5,673 nt of DNA from positions 1 to 5,673 of the forward strand of contig JACQVU010000133.1 in assembly GCA_016209585.1 (NCBI GenBank), in the 5' to 3' direction. Below are positions 1 to 5,673 of the stretch, piece by piece (within the stretch, counting starts at the first letter, position 1; every line of letters begins with the position of its first letter). This DNA comes from Planctomycetota bacterium (lineage in GTDB: Bacteria; Planctomycetota; UBA8742; JACQVU01). The notes under the pieces are model-generated. The model did not search any database, was not told the DNA's origin, and saw nothing but the letters and a program-made list of their open reading frames with translations. Both the position numbers and the translations under genes were made by a program.

Positions 1-23
1 CCTCAGATCGCGCCACGGGACGT

Positions 24-52
24 TTGCCTCCGCCGCCGGGCCGGCATAGAAT
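24..52 (+). promoter_or_regulatory. Putative sigma70-type promoter of the CHASE2 cyclase gene
   Basis: TTGCCT at 24-29 (4 of 6 matches to TTGACA) and TAGAAT at 47-52 (5 of 6 matches to TATAAT) are separated by exactly 17 bases. In such GC-rich DNA a TAGAAT box at ideal spacing stands out. A transcript would begin near 59-60, giving a leader of about 85 bases before the ATG at 144. This also argues against the in-frame TTG at 24 as a start codon, since it would lie inside the -35 box. The leader is C-rich and shows no clear riboswitch or attenuator. The call rests on pattern only. Confidence 0.45.
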
Positions 53-143
53 CACCCCCCTTCCGGCCCCCGCCGCGCCGGTGCCGAACGCGGCGCACTC
101 CTCTCTTCCGCCCCGGAGCCGTCCCCAGGCGGCCGCACTCACG

Positions 144-3100
144 ATGGCCAAGAAGCGCTTCTTCGAAGAGGTCCAGGCCGACTTCGCCAACCCCCGCACC
201 CGGCGCTACCGGTTCTTCAGCCTGGGGCTGGGGGCGTTCATTCTGGGCCTCATCCTGCTCTTTCACGAGATGCCGTGGACGCGGCCGGTGAACGACAACA
301 TTGAGTACAAGTTATACGACCTTCGCACCCAGTTCCGGCCCCGCATCGCCGAGGCCCGCGACCAGATCGTGATGATCGACATCGACGATAAGTCGCTCAA
401 AATGATCGGACGCTGGCCTTGGCCCCGCCAGGTCCAGGGTCAACTCGTCCGCGCCCTCAAGGACATGGGCGCGCGCATGGTCATGTTCGACGTCGAGTTC
501 TTCCAGCCGCAGGCCCCGGTCTTCGACAGCGCCCGCCTCGGCGAGCGCCGCCTGAAAGAGGAACTGCGCGGCCGCTTCGGCTCGGTGGCGGAGGTCTTCA
601 AACAACTCCGCGGCGACGTCGGCTCGGTGCAGAAGTACACCGACGAACTCCCCAACCTCCTGCGCGATTTCCTCCGTCAGGAACTTCCACCGGAAGACCC
701 TCGCGCCCAGGACCTGGTGCTGTTCAAGAAGATCTACGACGGCACGATGGAGGAGTCGCTCTCGCGCAGCGAAATCGAACTGACGCAGACCGAACGCGAC
801 GTGATCGCGAAGTTCGCCCTCGCCCAACTCGACCACGACCGGCTCTTCGCCGAGGGGGTGGACTACTCCCAGAACGTCGTTCTGCCCTTCCACTTCGACG
901 CCTCCCTCAGTTTCGTCGACCAGGCCTACGAGGAGGCTGCCGCCGGCGCCACCGAAGGCGACGAGAGCGCCCGTATCGGCCAGATCGCGCGCGACGCCCT
1001 GCAACTGCTGCACGCCTTCGTCTCCCACCGCATCGACATGCCGAACGATGAAGCCACCACCAAAATCCTCGAATGGCTGCGGAAAAAATACACCGACTCT
1101 TATGTCCTCAAACTGACCAACGGAACGTCCAAGACCGTTGATGAGTACATCGCCGAGCAGACCAAGGGCGGAGAGGGCAAGATCCAATCCCAATCCCTGG
1201 CGGAATACGTCGCCGTCATCGTCGATCACTACCGCGCCTCGTTTGAAAAAGACCTCCTGCGCGAAATCCTGGCGGACTACGTCTCCCAGCGGGTGGCGCG
1301 CGAGAAACGGCCCGACCCGAGGGAGACGCTGGACGCCATCACTACCGACGACCTCTGGGACGCGCCCGACGCCCCGTTCCCCTACGTGCGTCCGTCGGCG
1401 CCGGCCCCCGCCGCCGACGGCGCGGGCGGCGAGAACGCGCCCGCGGAGAAGGGCGAGGTGGACCCGAAGTTCCAGAAAGACGTCGACGATATCCTCAACC
1501 ACGCCAAGGGGCACTTCCTGTTGCGCGCCAAGTGGAGCCTGCCTCGCGGGGCGATCAAGGGTGAGGCGCCCGAGTTCAAATACAACAAGCGCGTCGACCC
1601 CGCCATCTACCGCCTCCTGCGCGACGCGGAGGACACCTCGTTCGTCTCCATTGACCCCGACTCCGACGGCATCCTGCGCCGCAGCCACCTGGTCTGGTAT
1701 GACGGCGAGCAGCCGGAACTCCACCAGAAGGTGATGGCCCAGCGCCGCGAGAGGCTCACGAGCGTCGGCCTTCCCGTGCCCGAATGGTTCGCCCGGCTGG
1801 AGAAGGACGAACCCGTGCCCTACCTCCAGATCGCGTTCAAGGCGGCGCTGATGCTGCTGGGGGTGAAGAACGAGCAGATTTCCATCGTTCCCAACGAATA
1901 CGTGGAGGTGCGCGACGTGGTCTTCCCGGCCCCGAAGGCACAGGACGGCACGCCGCAGCCGCCGCCCGCCCCGGTCACCGTGCGAGTGCCGATCGACGGC
2001 GAGGGGCGGATGATCATCAACTGGGCCGGCGTGACCGAGCAGGAGTTCGACCAGACCTTCATGCCCCACCTGCCGTTCGGCAAGGTCATCGAGTACGTGC
2101 GCGCGGAAGACGAGATCCGCGACCTCTTGCTGCGGCTCTATCGCGACCCGCAACTTCCGACCGGCATGCAAAACTACGTCGCCGTCGTCGAGCAGTTCGC
2201 GCTGAAAAACCTCGCGGCGCTCTGGCAAAGCGACAAGTTCGCCATCAACCGGCCGATGCTGGCCCAGCGGCTGGAGGCACTCAAGCAGGCGCGCCTGCAG
2301 GGCCGGTTCGAGCAGGCCGCGGCCGAGGCGGGGGCGATGCGCGCGCATCTGGGGGAGTCGGTTTCGCCGGCCTTCCTGAAACGGGCGGGCGTGGATGACG
2401 CCCTGAACACGATGACCGCGCCGCCCAAGCCCGACACCGCCGGCGGCGACGATCCCGTGGTGCGCGCCACGCTGGCGCTGGACCGCTTCATCGCCGAGGC
2501 GGGCGCGGTCTTCGCGTCCCGGTTCCGCTACACCGAGCAGGAAGCGGGCGACCTGGCCACCTTCGGCGCCCTGCTGCGCGGCGAGGCCGAGGACCCCCAC
2601 CGGGCCGTCATCGACGAGGCGCTGAAGGGCGTCTATGCCGTTCTCTCGGGCTATTTCTCCGAGAACCTCCTGGCCCAGGCGGTACGGCCCTACGGCGACG
2701 AACTGCTGGCCACCGCCAGCGGCGCGCAGGACCTGGCGCACCACCGCGAGGAAATGGTGAAGCAGCGCCAGCAGGCCCAGGAGCGGGCGGCCGCGCCACG
2801 AATGGAAGGCGTGGCCCAGGAGTTCCACGACTCCATGGTGCGGGACGCGACGCAGGAGGTCGCCGTGGCGAGCGCCAAGATCGCGGCCATCGCGTCGAAC
2901 GAGGAAGCCATCCGCCTCAAGCAACAGGACCGCGAACGCACCCGCGTGCAGTTGAGCCAGGACGTGCGGGGCAAGATCTGCGTCGTCGGCGCCACCTTCA
3001 CGGGCGGCACCGACCTCAAGCCCACGCCGCTGCACCCGCGGTATCCCGGCGTGGGGCTGCACACCAACACCATCAACACCTTCCTCACCCGGCAGTTCCT

Positions 3101-4238
3101 GCACCCCGTGAAACCCTGGGTGAACGTGACCATCATCGTGGCCATCGCCCTGGCGATGTCGCTGTTCGTCTCCTTCGCGCCGCCGCTGCGGTCGGTGGCC
3201 TTCTTCCTGCTGGTGCTGGGGGCCTACATCTTCGTCAACTGGCTCTTCTTCGTGTACGGCGGCCTCTGGATCGAGATGTCCAGCCCGCTGCTGGCCTGCG
3301 TCTTCCCCTACACCGCCATCACCGCCTACCGCCAGTTGACCGAGGAGCAGGGCAAGCGGGAGATGAAGTCCATGTTCTCCACCTATCTGTCGCCGGAGAT
3401 CGTGGACGAACTGGCGAAAGACCCCACCAAGGCCCGCCTGGGCGGCGAGAAGCGCCAGATGACGGTCTGCTTCTCCGACGTGGCCGGTTTCACCACCATG
3501 TCGGAGTCGCTGACGCCGGAAGCCCTGGTCGAACTGCTGAACGTCTACCTCACCGCCATGACGGATAACATCATGTCGAATCGCGGAACGGTCGATAAGT
3601 ACGCCGGCGACGGCATCATGTGGTTCCACGGCGCGCCGCTGAACGACGAGTTGCACGCCGTGAACGCCTGCAAGGCCGGCCTCGAAAACCTTGAGAAACT
3701 CGCGGAACTGAACGAAATGTGGGTCAAGGAGGGCAAGAACAAACTGGGCGTCCGCATCGGCATCAACTCCGGCCACATGGTCGCCGGCAACATGGGGTCC
3801 ACGCAGAAACTGAACTACACCGTGATGGGCGACGCCGTGAACCAGTCCGCACGGTTCGAGCCGGCCAACAAGGACTTCGGCACCAAAATCATGACGGCCC
3901 AGTCCACCGTGGACCTCTGTGGCGACCACATTCACTTCCGCCGCCTCGCCCGCCTGCTTCCCAAGGGCAAAAAAGAGTACATCACGGTCTACGAGGTGCG
4001 CTCCATGGCCGCCAAGGCGCCTCCCGACATGGTTGCCCACAGCAAACGGTTCGAAGAGGGGCTGGACCTCTTCTTCAAAGGCGACTTCCCCGGCGCTCTC
4101 AAGGTCTTCGAAGAGTGCGTCGAACGCTGGGACGACCAGCCCTGCCAGCACTACTACCTCGAAACCTGCCAGGAGATGATGAAAACCCCGCCGGACGCGA
4201 AGACCTGGGACGGGGTGTTCCACCAGGTGAACAAGTAG
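144..4238 (+). CDS. Membrane-bound class III adenylate/guanylate cyclase with a greatly expanded CHASE2 sensor domain
   Basis: This 1364-residue receptor cyclase is predicted to make cAMP (less likely cGMP) at the inner membrane in response to an extracytoplasmic signal. Residues 22-41 form the first membrane helix. CHASE2 blocks are seen at 75-125 (IDIDDKSL, GRWPWPR, then MVMFDVEFFQP), 230-251, 464-530 (DPDSDGILRRS), 559-652 and 941-986 (GKICVVGATFTGGTDLKPTP). Membrane helices follow near 991-1011, 1015-1038 and 1041-1062. The cyclase domain spans about 1104-1285, with metal-binding D1112 and D1156, base-selecting K1152 and T1226, and transition-state N1233 and R1237. The Lys/Thr pair is the usual bacterial adenylate cyclase combination. 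Residues 1296-1364 resemble the TPR-like tail common in this family. Usual CHASE2 cyclases have roughly 700-800 residues; the excess lies in three insertions within the sensor. The ATG at 144 was chosen because the 40 residues encoded upstream are Pro/Ala-rich, lie over a putative promoter, and the basic MAKKR start fits an N-in topology. Its ribosome site is weak (AGGCGG at 127-132). Confidence 0.93.
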   Translation: MAKKRFFEEVQADFANPRTRRYRFFSLGLGAFILGLILLFHEMPWTRPVNDNIEYKLYDLRTQFRPRIAEARDQIVMIDIDDKSLKMIGRWPWPRQVQGQLVRALKDMGARMVMFDVEFFQPQAPVFDSARLGERRLKEELRGRFGSVAEVFKQLRGDVGSVQKYTDELPNLLRDFLRQELPPEDPRAQDLVLFKKIYDGTMEESLSRSEIELTQTERDVIAKFALAQLDHDRLFAEGVDYSQNVVLPFHFDASLSFVDQAYEEAAAGATEGDESARIGQIARDALQLLHAFVSHRIDMPNDEATTKILEWLRKKYTDSYVLKLTNGTSKTVDEYIAEQTKGGEGKIQSQSLAEYVAVIVDHYRASFEKDLLREILADYVSQRVAREKRPDPRETLDAITTDDLWDAPDAPFPYVRPSAPAPAADGAGGENAPAEKGEVDPKFQKDVDDILNHAKGHFLLRAKWSLPRGAIKGEAPEFKYNKRVDPAIYRLLRDAEDTSFVSIDPDSDGILRRSHLVWYDGEQPELHQKVMAQRRERLTSVGLPVPEWFARLEKDEPVPYLQIAFKAALMLLGVKNEQISIVPNEYVEVRDVVFPAPKAQDGTPQPPPAPVTVRVPIDGEGRMIINWAGVTEQEFDQTFMPHLPFGKVIEYVRAEDEIRDLLLRLYRDPQLPTGMQNYVAVVEQFALKNLAALWQSDKFAINRPMLAQRLEALKQARLQGRFEQAAAEAGAMRAHLGESVSPAFLKRAGVDDALNTMTAPPKPDTAGGDDPVVRATLALDRFIAEAGAVFASRFRYTEQEAGDLATFGALLRGEAEDPHRAVIDEALKGVYAVLSGYFSENLLAQAVRPYGDELLATASGAQDLAHHREEMVKQRQQAQERAAAPRMEGVAQEFHDSMVRDATQEVAVASAKIAAIASNEEAIRLKQQDRERTRVQLSQDVRGKICVVGATFTGGTDLKPTPLHPRYPGVGLHTNTINTFLTRQFLHPVKPWVNVTIIVAIALAMSLFVSFAPPLRSVAFFLLVLGAYIFVNWLFFVYGGLWIEMSSPLLACVFPYTAITAYRQLTEEQGKREMKSMFSTYLSPEIVDELAKDPTKARLGGEKRQMTVCFSDVAGFTTMSESLTPEALVELLNVYLTAMTDNIMSNRGTVDKYAGDGIMWFHGAPLNDELHAVNACKAGLENLEKLAELNEMWVKEGKNKLGVRIGINSGHMVAGNMGSTQKLNYTVMGDAVNQSARFEPANKDFGTKIMTAQSTVDLCGDHIHFRRLARLLPKGKKEYITVYEVRSMAAKAPPDMVAHSKRFEEGLDLFFKGDFPGALKVFEECVERWDDQPCQHYYLETCQEMMKTPPDAKTWDGVFHQVNK

Positions 4239-4253
4239 TTATCAGGCCGTGAC

Positions 4254-4282
4254 TTGGCCGGGTCTGTGGGGTTTGGTAGCAT
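4254..4282 (+). promoter_or_regulatory. Possible promoter of the DUF2283 module
   Basis: TTGGCC at 4254-4259 (4 of 6 to consensus) and TAGCAT at 4277-4282 (4 of 6) are 17 bases apart. Initiation about seven bases past the -10 box would fall at or next to the GTG at 4289, which has no Shine-Dalgarno sequence. A leaderless message is therefore possible. Both boxes are imperfect, so the call is weak. The intervening region after the cyclase stop shows only a short GGCC/GGCC pairing without a T tract, so no intrinsic terminator is called. Confidence 0.25.
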
Positions 4283-4288
4283 TGAAGC

Positions 4289-4525
4289 GTGAAAACCACG
4301 GCGTACTTCGAGTCGATTCGGAAGCGCCCCGATCGCGCCGTGATCCAGGAAGAATGGATCGAACGGGCGATCCACTCACCCTGCCGTGAACAGGTTCAGG
4401 CCGACGGGCGAATCCGCCGGTGGGTTTAGATTGCGGATGCCGCGGGACGTTTTCTTCGGGTGATTCTTCTGCCGGATAGACAGACCGTCCACAACGCCTT
4501 CTTCGATCGAGGGTTCGTGCCATGA
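4289..4525 (+). pseudogene. Small toxin-like partner gene of the DUF2283 module, interrupted by an in-frame amber codon
   Basis: Reading from GTG 4289, codons 1-46 give a product starting MKTTAYF and ending in DGRIRRWV. Codon 47 is TAG (4427-4429). The same frame then continues for 31 codons (IADAAGRFLRVILLP, then TVHNAFFDRGFVP) to TGA at 4523-4525. From memory, this resembles a family of roughly 75-80 residues with an RIRxW motif, then LRVxxL and a TVHNAFxDR ending, found directly upstream of DUF2283 genes. The two halves fit that pattern without a gap, so a single substitution, perhaps from a Tyr or Gln codon, is the simplest explanation. The original stop overlaps the DUF2283 start by ATGA. 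These pairs have been suspected to be toxin-antitoxin-like; that role is inference. Sequencing error or amber readthrough are alternatives. Confidence 0.7.
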
Positions 4526-4719
4526 AGATCCGTTACTATGCCGAGACCGACACCCTGCACATCGAGTTTCAGGATGGGCCGGTGGCTGAGACCCGTGACC
4601 TCGACGAGAACACGCTCCTTGACGTTGACGCCGGTGGGAACATTTGCGCCATCACGGTCGAACACGCGTCCAAGCGCGCCGGTATTCCCCAGTTTTCGTA
4701 TGAGCAGATCACGGCCTGA
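4522..4719 (+). CDS. DUF2283 family small protein
   Basis: This is a complete 65-residue protein matching the DUF2283 pattern: MKIRYYAETDTLHIEF at the start, then a DGPVAET segment, an acidic DLDENTLLDVDAGGNI stretch, and the closing VEHASKR motif near residues 47-53. The family is small, cytoplasmic and of unknown biochemical function; members often sit behind a second small gene, as here. The ATG overlaps the stop of the upstream partner (ATGA at 4522-4525), the classical arrangement for translational coupling. A GAGGG ribosome site at 4509-4513, eight bases upstream, could support independent initiation. Because the partner has an amber codon 93 bases upstream of this start, that independent site may now matter. 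Local G+C (34 of 60 bases over 4501-4560) is well below the FHA linker downstream, suggesting an acquired module. An antitoxin role is plausible but unproven. Confidence 0.85.
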   Translation: MKIRYYAETDTLHIEFQDGPVAETRDLDENTLLDVDAGGNICAITVEHASKRAGIPQFSYEQITA

Positions 4720-4752
4720 CCCGCGCCGGCCTCCATGTCCTTTCTCTGCGGC

Positions 4753-4803
4753 GTCAACGACATCCAGGTGAAGGGCAAGATGGTCAAGGGGCGCGTGGCG
4801 ACC
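4753..4803 (+). repeat. Imperfect direct repeat shared with 5148-5198
   Basis: These 51 bases align without gaps to 5148-5198 inside the FHA gene, with 43 identities by hand count. The 19 bases GTCAAGGGGCGCGTGGCGA are identical at 4783-4801 and 5178-5196. The reading frame is preserved in both copies. Similarity fades upstream near 4744 and ends sharply after about 4803. Confidence 0.8.
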
Positions 4804-4858
4804 ACGGATAAGCACCCGTTGAAACGGGCGTTTCCCCGTGGGGCGCTGAGCCTGTGGT
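4801..4858. repeat. Cluster of overlapping short palindromes (REP-like or hairpin element)
   Basis: Several inverted repeats are packed together: CCCGTTGAAACGGG at 4815-4828, GAAACGGGCGTTTC at 4821-4834 and CCCCGTGGGG at 4834-4843. The arms overlap, so the hairpins exclude one another. The ends carry a short outer inverted repeat, ACCAC at 4801-4805 and GTGGT at 4854-4858. The left end coincides with the point where FHA similarity stops. There is no T tract, so a rho-independent terminator is unlikely. A small palindromic insertion is the favoured reading. Confidence 0.4.
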
Positions 4859-4889
4859 ACCATGGCGGCGAGTGACCAAGGAGAACGCG

Positions 4890-4922
4890 ATGGAGAACTT
4901 TGCTGGGGAAAAGCCTGCGTGA
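4890..4922 (+). CDS. Possible 10-codon leader ORF upstream of the FHA gene
   Basis: AAGGAG at 4878-4883 lies six bases before ATG 4890, the best ribosome binding site in the window. The ORF encodes only MENFAGEKPA before TGA at 4920-4922. It is in the same frame as the FHA gene at 4965 but separated from it by this stop and another at 4929-4931. It could be a translated leader peptide, the intact start of a gene whose continuation was lost, or chance. The peptide has no run of a single amino acid that would suggest attenuation. Confidence 0.25.
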   Translation: MENFAGEKPA

Positions 4923-4964
4923 GACCGTTGATGCGCGGCATCTATCTCGATCGTTTCGATCTCG

Positions 4965-5673
4965 ATGGCCTTCATCCGTGTCATCAAGGGTTCGACACCC
5001 CGCGCCGAGTACGAAGTGGTGGGGGAGGCGCTCTCGTTCGGCCGCAAGTCCGATAACGACGTGGTCATCGACGACCACCAGGTCTCCCGCAAACACGCCC
5101 GCCTCTTCCGCGAGAACGGCGGCTGGTTCATCGAAGACCTGGGCAGCGTCAACGGCATCCAGGTGGAGGGCCGAACCGTCAAGGGGCGCGTGGCGATCGG
5201 CGACGCCGTGCGCTTCTGTGTCGGCGGCGCCACGTTTGAGTTCACCGCCGCTGGCCCCCCGGCCGCGGGCGAGCCGGCCGCGGAGAGCAGTGGGGGAGTG
5301 GCGAGCCACCCGCCGCCGCGCGCCGCCGCGCCAGCTGCGGCGCGGCCGGGCGCGCCGAAACACGACCGCGGTGGGGGGGCCGCTTCGAAGGGAACCGCCG
5401 GCCAGCCCCCCGCCGTGCCGGGCGAACGGACGCCGGTAATGGCGGCTGCCGGCGGCCCGCCGCCGACCCCGCGCGAGGCGGGAGAGCCGCCCGCGCTCCC
5501 TGCGTCGCCGTCGGCCGGGCACGCGCCAGCCGCCGGGAAGAGCCCGTCGGCCGATCCGGCCGCGCAGCCGGGCGCCGCGGCCGGGCGCCGGGCGGCGGCG
5601 ACGCTAACGGAGAAGCCCATCGTCGTCGCCGCGGCGGCGGCCCGCATGCGGGGGCTGTTCCGCGAAGACCGGA
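4965..5673 (+). CDS. FHA-domain protein with Pro/Ala-rich linker (3' end outside the window)
   Basis: The frame is open to the window edge, giving 236 residues of a longer protein. Residues 1-93 form a full forkhead-associated domain, a cytoplasmic phosphothreonine-binding module: GRK at 26-28, VSRKHA at 40-45, DLGSVNG at 58-64 and IGDAVRF at 78-84. R27, S41 and N63 occupy the conserved phosphopeptide-contact positions, so binding should be functional. Residues about 94-215 are a low-complexity Pro/Ala/Gly linker with extreme G+C (50 of 60 bases over 5281-5340). From about 216 (TLTEKPIVV, then RMRGLFRED) the sequence becomes less biased and may begin another domain that cannot be identified. 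No membrane segment is seen so far. ATG 4965 is the first start codon after the in-frame TGA at 4929-4931 and gives a normal FHA N-terminus (MAFIRVIKG), but it lacks a Shine-Dalgarno sequence. Such proteins typically act as adaptors for Ser/Thr kinase signalling. Confidence 0.88.
   Translation, partial: MAFIRVIKGSTPRAEYEVVGEALSFGRKSDNDVVIDDHQVSRKHARLFRENGGWFIEDLGSVNGIQVEGRTVKGRVAIGDAVRFCVGGATFEFTAAGPPAAGEPAAESSGGVASHPPPRAAAPAAARPGAPKHDRGGGAASKGTAGQPPAVPGERTPVMAAAGGPPPTPREAGEPPALPASPSAGHAPAAGKSPSADPAAQPGAAAGRRAAATLTEKPIVVAAAAARMRGLFREDR

Larger units (their letters stand above)
4735..4875 (+). pseudogene. Truncated FHA-domain remnant
   Basis: An ATG at 4735 opens 46 codons ending at TGA 4873-4875. 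The segment FLCGVNDIQVKGKMVKGRVA corresponds to DLGSVNGIQVEGRTVKGRVA in the FHA domain of the gene starting at 4965, covering the asparagine-bearing loop and the next strand. The rest of the fold is missing: upstream is the DUF2283 gene, ending only 15 bases before this ATG, and downstream the reading becomes an unrelated basic stretch (from TTDKHPLKRAFP to WYHGGE) encoded by palindromic DNA. No ribosome site precedes the ATG. It is best read as the scar of a partial duplication or of a second FHA gene lost by deletion. Expression as a 46-residue peptide cannot be excluded but is unlikely. Confidence 0.6.

Noticed and set aside
24..143. N-terminal extension of the cyclase from TTG at 24
   Set aside because: The 40 residues are Pro/Ala-rich, unlike a signal or membrane N-terminus, and the TTG sits in a putative -35 box; ATG 144 gives a normal basic N-terminus.
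312..4223. A 1303-codon open frame on the minus strand opposite the cyclase
   Set aside because: It mirrors the codon bias of the GC-rich + strand gene, is very rich in His, Val, Gly and Arg, and has no recognisable domain, whereas the + strand frame has clear CHASE2 and cyclase motifs.
4243..4260. Hairpin after the cyclase stop as an intrinsic terminator
   Set aside because: The pairing is only four to five bases (GGCC with GGCC) and no T tract follows.
4862..5056. A 64-codon + strand frame starting at 4862
   Set aside because: It overlaps the FHA domain in another frame, has no ribosome site, and its product shows no recognisable motif.
5270..5610. Dense GC-rich inverted repeats in the FHA linker as regulatory hairpins
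   Set aside because: They are expected by chance in Ala/Pro/Gly codons of 80 percent G+C and do not interrupt the reading frame.
4242..5647. Several long minus-strand frames over the DUF2283 and FHA regions
   Set aside because: They have low-complexity Arg/Ala/Pro compositions and cover well-supported + strand genes; none shows a motif.

Overview
The window comes from a high-G+C bacterium, probably environmental. The very large CHASE2 receptor cyclase, the FHA protein with a Pro/Ala-rich linker and the strong GC bias are compatible with Planctomycetota or a similar lineage. Nothing here is a decisive taxonomic marker, so this is only a lean. All supported genes lie on the + strand.

Positions 1-4238 hold a plausible promoter (24-52) and one very long gene (144-4238). 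It encodes a membrane-bound class III adenylate/guanylate cyclase: one N-terminal membrane helix, an extracytoplasmic CHASE2 sensor, three membrane helices, a catalytic domain with every key residue present, and a TPR-like tail. The unusual part is the sensor. Its recognisable blocks are spread over about 940 residues because three long, mostly helical segments (about 104, 212 and 286 residues) interrupt it. This is the best candidate for something undescribed.

Positions 4239-4961 are lower in G+C and look like accessory, degraded DNA. They contain a two-gene module of the DUF2283 type. The upstream partner has an in-frame amber codon in the middle, and its original stop overlaps the DUF2283 start by ATGA. 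Next comes a truncated copy of an FHA-domain segment whose best match is the FHA gene about 400 bases downstream, then a cluster of overlapping short palindromes, then a possible 10-codon ORF with a strong ribosome binding site.

Positions 4965-5673 hold the 5' part of an FHA-domain gene that runs off the window. The FHA fold is complete with its phosphothreonine-binding residues and is followed by a long Pro/Ala-rich linker. The cyclase (second-messenger output) and the FHA protein (phosphothreonine reader) are both signalling components, but the damaged module between them argues against a simple operon. Any functional link is inference.
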